Source: an uncultured Bacteroidales bacterium
GTDB lineage: Bacteria > Bacteroidota > Bacteroidia > Bacteroidales > Bacteroidaceae
Length of the DNA: 64,000 nucleotides
Direction of reading: 5' to 3'
Assembly: GCA_902779165.1 (NCBI GenBank)
Contig: CACZAN010000010.1
Location: 1 to 64,000 of the forward strand
Below are positions 60,504 through 64,000 of the stretch, in pieces. A program made the position numbers and the translations under genes. Every line of letters starts with the position of its first letter. The stretch's first letter is position 1. Below the pieces are notes generated by a model. That model ran no database searches. It was not told the DNA's origin and was given only the letters and a program-made list of their open reading frames with translations.

Positions 60504-61810
60504 TACAGTTTACGCTTATCTATCACATGTGCGCTCTTGCCCTGACTGCGTTCAATGGTGTTCGGAGCCTTCAGCTGCACCTTGGCAGCAATGCTGAGCA
60601 CACTCTTGAGCTTGGCTGCCAGCTTCTTCTCGAGCTGGTCGACGGCGGCAGGAGTATCGAATACACCGGTGAAGAACTCTTGGCGGATTTCCACCTGCAC
60701 CTGCAGGGTATCGAGGTTGTTGACGCGGTCCACAACCAGCATGTAGCGAGGAGCAAACTCCGGCATCGACAGCACCACACTCTCCACCTGAGAGGGGAAG
60801 ACATTGATACCGCGAATGATGAGCATGTCGTCCGAGCGGCCCTCAATACGGCTCATGCGAATTGCCGTGCGGCCACAATCGCAAGTGCCCGGCATCAAAG
60901 AACAGAGGTCGCGGGTGCGATAACGCAAAACGGGCATTCCTTCCTTCGTCAGGGTGGTGAAGACGAGTTCACCTGTTTGACCTACAGGCAGGGGTTCCAG
61001 CGTCACGGGGTTTATGATTTCAGGATAGAAGTGGTCCTCGCAGATGTGGGAGCCGTGCTGCATCTGGCATTCGTAGCTGACACTGGGTCCCATGACCTCC
61101 GAAAGCCCATAGATGTTATATCCCTTCAAGCCCAGACGCTCCTCAATCTCCTGGCGCATGTTCTCTGTCCAGGGCTCAGCGCCAAAGGCTCCGACATGCA
61201 GCTTGATATCTTCCTTGCGGATTCCCAGTTTGTCCATTGTCTCGGCGAGGTACAAGGCATAGGAAGGGGTGCAGGCAATGCCTGTGATGCCGAGGTCGCG
61301 TATGAGTTTCAGGTGCTTTTCCGTGTTACCCGTTCCCGCAGGAATGCAGGCGGCACCCAAGTGTTCCACTCCGTAGTGAGCACCCAGGCCGCCCGTGAAG
61401 AGGCCATAGCCGTATGCTACAGAGAACGTATCGTCGCGAGTGACACCAAAAGCCGTAAGACAGCGGGCCATGCACTCGCTCCATATACCTATATCTTTGC
61501 GTGTATAGCCCACAATGGTGGGATTGCCCGTGGTGCCACTGGACGCGTGCACGCGGATAATCTCGCTCTGCGGAGCTGCCTGCAATCCGAAGGGATAGTT
61601 GTCGCGCAAATCCTTCTTGGTGGTGAAGGGGAGCTTCCGGATATCCTCTATCGTCTGGATGTCATCCGGACGGATATCCATTTCCTGTAGTTTGTTACGA
61701 TAGAAGGGCACGTTGTGATAGACGTACTCCACAATCTTGTGAAGTCGTTTGCCCTGGAGCGCGCTCATCTCGTCGCGACTCATACATTCCTTGTTAGGGT
61801 TCCAAATCAT
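60503..61810 (-). CDS. paaK: Phenylacetate-CoA ligase (second copy)
   Basis: About 435 residues from ATG 61810 (MIWNPNKECMS), the usual N-terminus. An ATG at 61837 would lie six bases from the -7 element and so at the transcript end. Motifs VHASSGTTGNPTIV, YNIYGLSEVMGPSV and YRTRDLCSLM match the neighbour. The pair is a tandem duplication. Confidence 0.92.
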   Translation of the reverse strand: MIWNPNKECMSRDEMSALQGKRLHKIVEYVYHNVPFYRNKLQEMDIRPDDIQTIEDIRKLPFTTKKDLRDNYPFGLQAAPQSEIIRVHASSGTTGNPTIVGYTRKDIGIWSECMARCLTAFGVTRDDTFSVAYGYGLFTGGLGAHYGVEHLGAACIPAGTGNTEKHLKLIRDLGITGIACTPSYALYLAETMDKLGIRKEDIKLHVGAFGAEPWTENMRQEIEERLGLKGYNIYGLSEVMGPSVSYECQMQHGSHICEDHFYPEIINPVTLEPLPVGQTGELVFTTLTKEGMPVLRYRTRDLCSLMPGTCDCGRTAIRMSRIEGRSDDMLIIRGINVFPSQVESVVLSMPEFAPRYMLVVDRVNNLDTLQVQVEIRQEFFTGVFDTPAAVDQLEKKLAAKLKSVLSIAAKVQLKAPNTIERSQGKSAHVIDKRKL

Positions 61811-61843
61811 GTCGTTTTGTGTATTTTTGTGTGACATTTGGGT

Positions 61844-61852
61844 GCAAAGGTA
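61844..61852 (-). promoter_or_regulatory. Promoter -7 element for the paaK pair
   Basis: TACCTTTGC on the minus strand. It argues for the ATG at 61810 as start. Confidence 0.6.
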
Positions 61853-61979
61853 AGAAAAAGAAGAGCATTAAGTGCAGGAAGTCGGAAGATTTTGCAGTTA
61901 GACGCACAAAAAGCTATCATTTTCCCCTTTTAAACACCAAAAAGTAACGAAATCGCACCCCGAAAGGCTCTTTAACCGG

Positions 61980-63866
61980 TTATTGAGGCACACCGAGGAA
62001 GGAGCGGAAGTAATCGATACACGTCTGGCGCCACTCGCGGGCGTTCTGCTGCTGATGCTGCAACCGGTCCTCCACTTCCTGCCAACGGCGGGAGTCATCT
62101 TTATCCGCAAGGAGTACGAGGGGGCGCATCTGCTGCCAGACCTCGTGGAAACGGTCCACCTCTGCCACACCGCGGTCGTAATGAGCGCAAAGTTCCTCCC
62201 ACAACGGGCGGCCGCTCTTCATCTTGTAGTCCCAAGGCACATGATGGAACCAGAGCAACAAGTTCTCAGGGCAAGTGGAGAGATCGTCGTACTGCGAACG
62301 GTAGGGCTCGCGATACTGCGAGGTGGCATTGGTGCCTGTGGAACTGCGGTTGAAGCCTACTCCGAGGCTGTCGGCCTGATGATAGTAGACGGGGCACCAC
62401 TCCAGCGGATAATCTGGCTTGAAGCCCCCGGGGTCGGGACCATAGTGGTGGTCGAACTGGAAGATATGATGCAACCCGAGAGGCATCATGTAATCCACGC
62501 AAGCCTCGCGGCTGGCCATCATCACTTCGGTCATGGGGTTCACAAAGGCTTCGTCCCGGGTGAAGGTCAACTTCAGCCACTCGCGCGCTATGGCCTCAGC
62601 AGAAAGTCCCGGATTCCAGGCCAGACGGCCGAAGGCATACCAGTTGGCCTGCGAGAAGTGGTGGCCGCACCAGTTGTCGTCCAAGCCCACATTGGCCACA
62701 CCGGCAATGCCACGCAGGCGCTGAGGGCTGACAAAGGAGAAGAACTCCTTCCACATCGGAGCCAGATAGACCAGGTGGCGCGACTGCCCCAGGTATTCCT
62801 GCGTAATCTGCAGCTCCACCATGTTGGGCGTCTTCGTAATCTGATCAAAGACAGGACTATAGGGCTCACGGGGCTGGAAGTCCAGCGGCCCGTTCTTGGT
62901 TTGCAGGATCACGTTGGGCAGGAACTGTCCATCGAGGGGCTGGAACTCCGACACAGCCTGCTTCACTCGATCCTCGCCCTTGTGATTGGCCCCATAGACA
63001 AAGCATCGCCACATGACAATGCCCCCATGAGGCTGCAACGCTTCGGCAAGCATATTCGCGCCGTCGGCATGAGAGCGCTGGTAGTCGCCCGGCCCAGGCT
63101 GTCCCTCGCTGTTGGCTTTCACGAGGAAGCCTCCGAAGTTGGGCATCAGGCGATAGATGGCATCCACTTTCTCGCGCCACCACTGTCGCACTTGCGGATC
63201 CAGCGGGTCGGCTGTTGGCAGACCTCCCAGCGCCATAGGCGAGGCGAAATTGATGCTCAAGTAAGTGCGTATTCCATAGCGTTCGAGATAGCTGTTGATC
63301 ACACACACCTTCTCCAGCCACTCTTCCGAAAGCATCTTGGGCGAAGCATTTACATTATTGATAACGATTCCGTTGATACCCAAGCTGGCGTTGGCACGGG
63401 CATAATCGGCCATCCGGTCAGAGAGTGTTGGATAGAGGATGCTCTTGCCCGCATAGCCGCGCTCCACACTGCCATCGAGGTTATCCCAGTGGTTGATGAG
63501 CCGGAGGTCAAAGGCAGGATGCTCCTCCTTGGAACGGATATCGCCCAGCTGCTGCATCCGCAACAGGTCGAAGGCGGCATAGAGCAAACCGTTGGAAGTC
63601 GACGCCGTCAGTTCTATCTGTCTGGTAGTAACCACTATACGGTATGCATCACCCTGCAAGGCATTCTTCTCCAACTTCATCCTTACGGGCATCGGTCCCT
63701 TGTAGTAGGTCCTCAGCTCATCCAACGCCGTCCCCTGGGGACCGCGCACGAGCGTACTCGCCACTTCATTCTTCTCTCGCGGCAACCACAGCGATGAGCC
63801 GTCATTGGCTCTGGCTGCAACTATCAGCTGGCAAGCCACCAGCAACACCATACCTATTCTTTTCAT
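61980..63866 (-). CDS. GH67 alpha-glucuronidase
   Basis: 628 residues. The N-terminus (LLVAC at about residues 8-12) fits a lipobox, or a signal peptidase I site ARA-ND. The catalytic acid is Glu254 in FLVKANSEGQPGPGDY, with Asp329 in GPLDFQPR and Glu351 in MVELQIT as the base pair. It removes (4-O-methyl-)glucuronic acid from xylo-oligosaccharides, so the window carries part of a xylan-processing set. Slightly shorter than the common 670-730 residues. Confidence 0.9.
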   Translation of the reverse strand: MKRIGMVLLVACQLIVAARANDGSSLWLPREKNEVASTLVRGPQGTALDELRTYYKGPMPVRMKLEKNALQGDAYRIVVTTRQIELTASTSNGLLYAAFDLLRMQQLGDIRSKEEHPAFDLRLINHWDNLDGSVERGYAGKSILYPTLSDRMADYARANASLGINGIVINNVNASPKMLSEEWLEKVCVINSYLERYGIRTYLSINFASPMALGGLPTADPLDPQVRQWWREKVDAIYRLMPNFGGFLVKANSEGQPGPGDYQRSHADGANMLAEALQPHGGIVMWRCFVYGANHKGEDRVKQAVSEFQPLDGQFLPNVILQTKNGPLDFQPREPYSPVFDQITKTPNMVELQITQEYLGQSRHLVYLAPMWKEFFSFVSPQRLRGIAGVANVGLDDNWCGHHFSQANWYAFGRLAWNPGLSAEAIAREWLKLTFTRDEAFVNPMTEVMMASREACVDYMMPLGLHHIFQFDHHYGPDPGGFKPDYPLEWCPVYYHQADSLGVGFNRSSTGTNATSQYREPYRSQYDDLSTCPENLLLWFHHVPWDYKMKSGRPLWEELCAHYDRGVAEVDRFHEVWQQMRPLVLLADKDDSRRWQEVEDRLQHQQQNAREWRQTCIDYFRSFLGVPQ

Positions 63867-63897
63867 TCTGCGTATTTATCAGTTATACATTATACTA

Positions 63898-64000
63898 TTA
63901 ATAGAAAAGTGACTCAACATTCATTTGAAAGAACTCTTCAAGGGGGATGCCATCAGTACCAATGACTAATGCTCGTTTGGGGTGAAATCGTTCACAGAAA
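63898..64000 (-). CDS. 3' end of a gene, probably a DUF4143-type ATPase (partial)
   Basis: The minus strand reads FCERFHPKRALVIGTDGIPL and then EEFFQMNVESLFY before a TAA at 63898-63900. The KRALVIG...GIPLEEF pattern is like the end of the AAA+ ATPase/DUF4143 proteins common in Bacteroidetes. Only 33 residues are in the window, so the family call is tentative. No terminator before GH67, so the two could be co-transcribed. Confidence 0.4.
   Translation of the reverse strand, partial: FCERFHPKRALVIGTDGIPLEEFFQMNVESLFY

Noticed and set aside
61983-63797. 604-residue open frame on the plus strand opposite GH67
   Set aside because: Composition is low complexity and it mirrors GH67, whose catalytic residues are all on the minus strand.

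Overview
The window looks like chromosome of a Bacteroidales bacterium, most likely Prevotellaceae. The evidence is the Bacteroidetes-type promoter (TTTG, about 19-20 bases, then TAnnTTTGC) upstream of more than ten genes, the near absence of Shine-Dalgarno sequences, short C-terminal sorting-like tails on secreted proteins, a GPH sugar symporter with GH130 and cellobiose 2-epimerase, and typical families such as DUF2851, DUF4836, DUF6029 and Omp28. I saw no tRNA, rRNA, CRISPR array, transposase or prophage. The species cannot be named from the sequence alone.

Layout. 1-10.9 kb is housekeeping: queF, a leftward operon (DUF2851, hotdog thioesterase, dprA, metY, a hypothetical), dapB, lepB, a flavodiiron protein and an MFS transporter, then a TonB-dependent receptor. 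12.9-30.7 kb is a rightward beta-mannan/galactomannan utilisation locus: cellobiose 2-epimerase, AraC regulator, a large secreted discoidin-domain protein, a CE1-like esterase, GH26, GH59, a GH26-CE7 fusion, a GH27-GH26 fusion, GH130 phosphorylase and a GPH symporter. GH16 and a nucleoside transporter follow. 33.5-39.8 kb holds a bifunctional nuclease, rsmE, DUF4836, an ABC transporter pair and a sugar-kinase/RapZ fusion. 39.9-43.7 kb is an envelope operon (TlpA, DUF6029, Omp28, small secreted protein). 44.0-49.8 kb is a leftward sialic-acid operon (nanA, kelch-mutarotase/SSS symporter fusion, a GxxExxY gene, GlcNAc 2-epimerase). 50-54.5 kb carries queuosine genes (precursor transporter, queC), a thioredoxin-like protein, RNase Z and small proteins. 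54.7-58.5 kb has two secreted proteins and an ECF sigma/anti-sigma-like/Spy-like operon. 58.5-64 kb has an ACT protein, two phenylacetate-CoA ligases, a GH67 alpha-glucuronidase and the end of a probable ATPase.

How the mannan locus should work (inference from families, matching the pathway described in Bacteroides fragilis): secreted GH26 modules cut mannan; GH27, CE1/CE7 and perhaps GH59 strip galactosyl and ester decorations; the GPH symporter imports mannobiose; cytoplasmic epimerase converts it to mannosyl-glucose; GH130 phosphorolyses that to mannose-1-phosphate and glucose. No SusC/SusD pair is present. Two similar 22-bp sites upstream of the epimerase and araC genes are candidate operators.

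The most unusual content is repetitive. A GC-rich palindromic element of about 35-40 bp lies between genes and also inside at least five genes, always in frame. A 9-bp repeat abuts three gene starts. Two convergent gene junctions carry 22-23-bp tandem arrays, and a third carries a 369-bp element bounded by perfect 31-bp inverted repeats.
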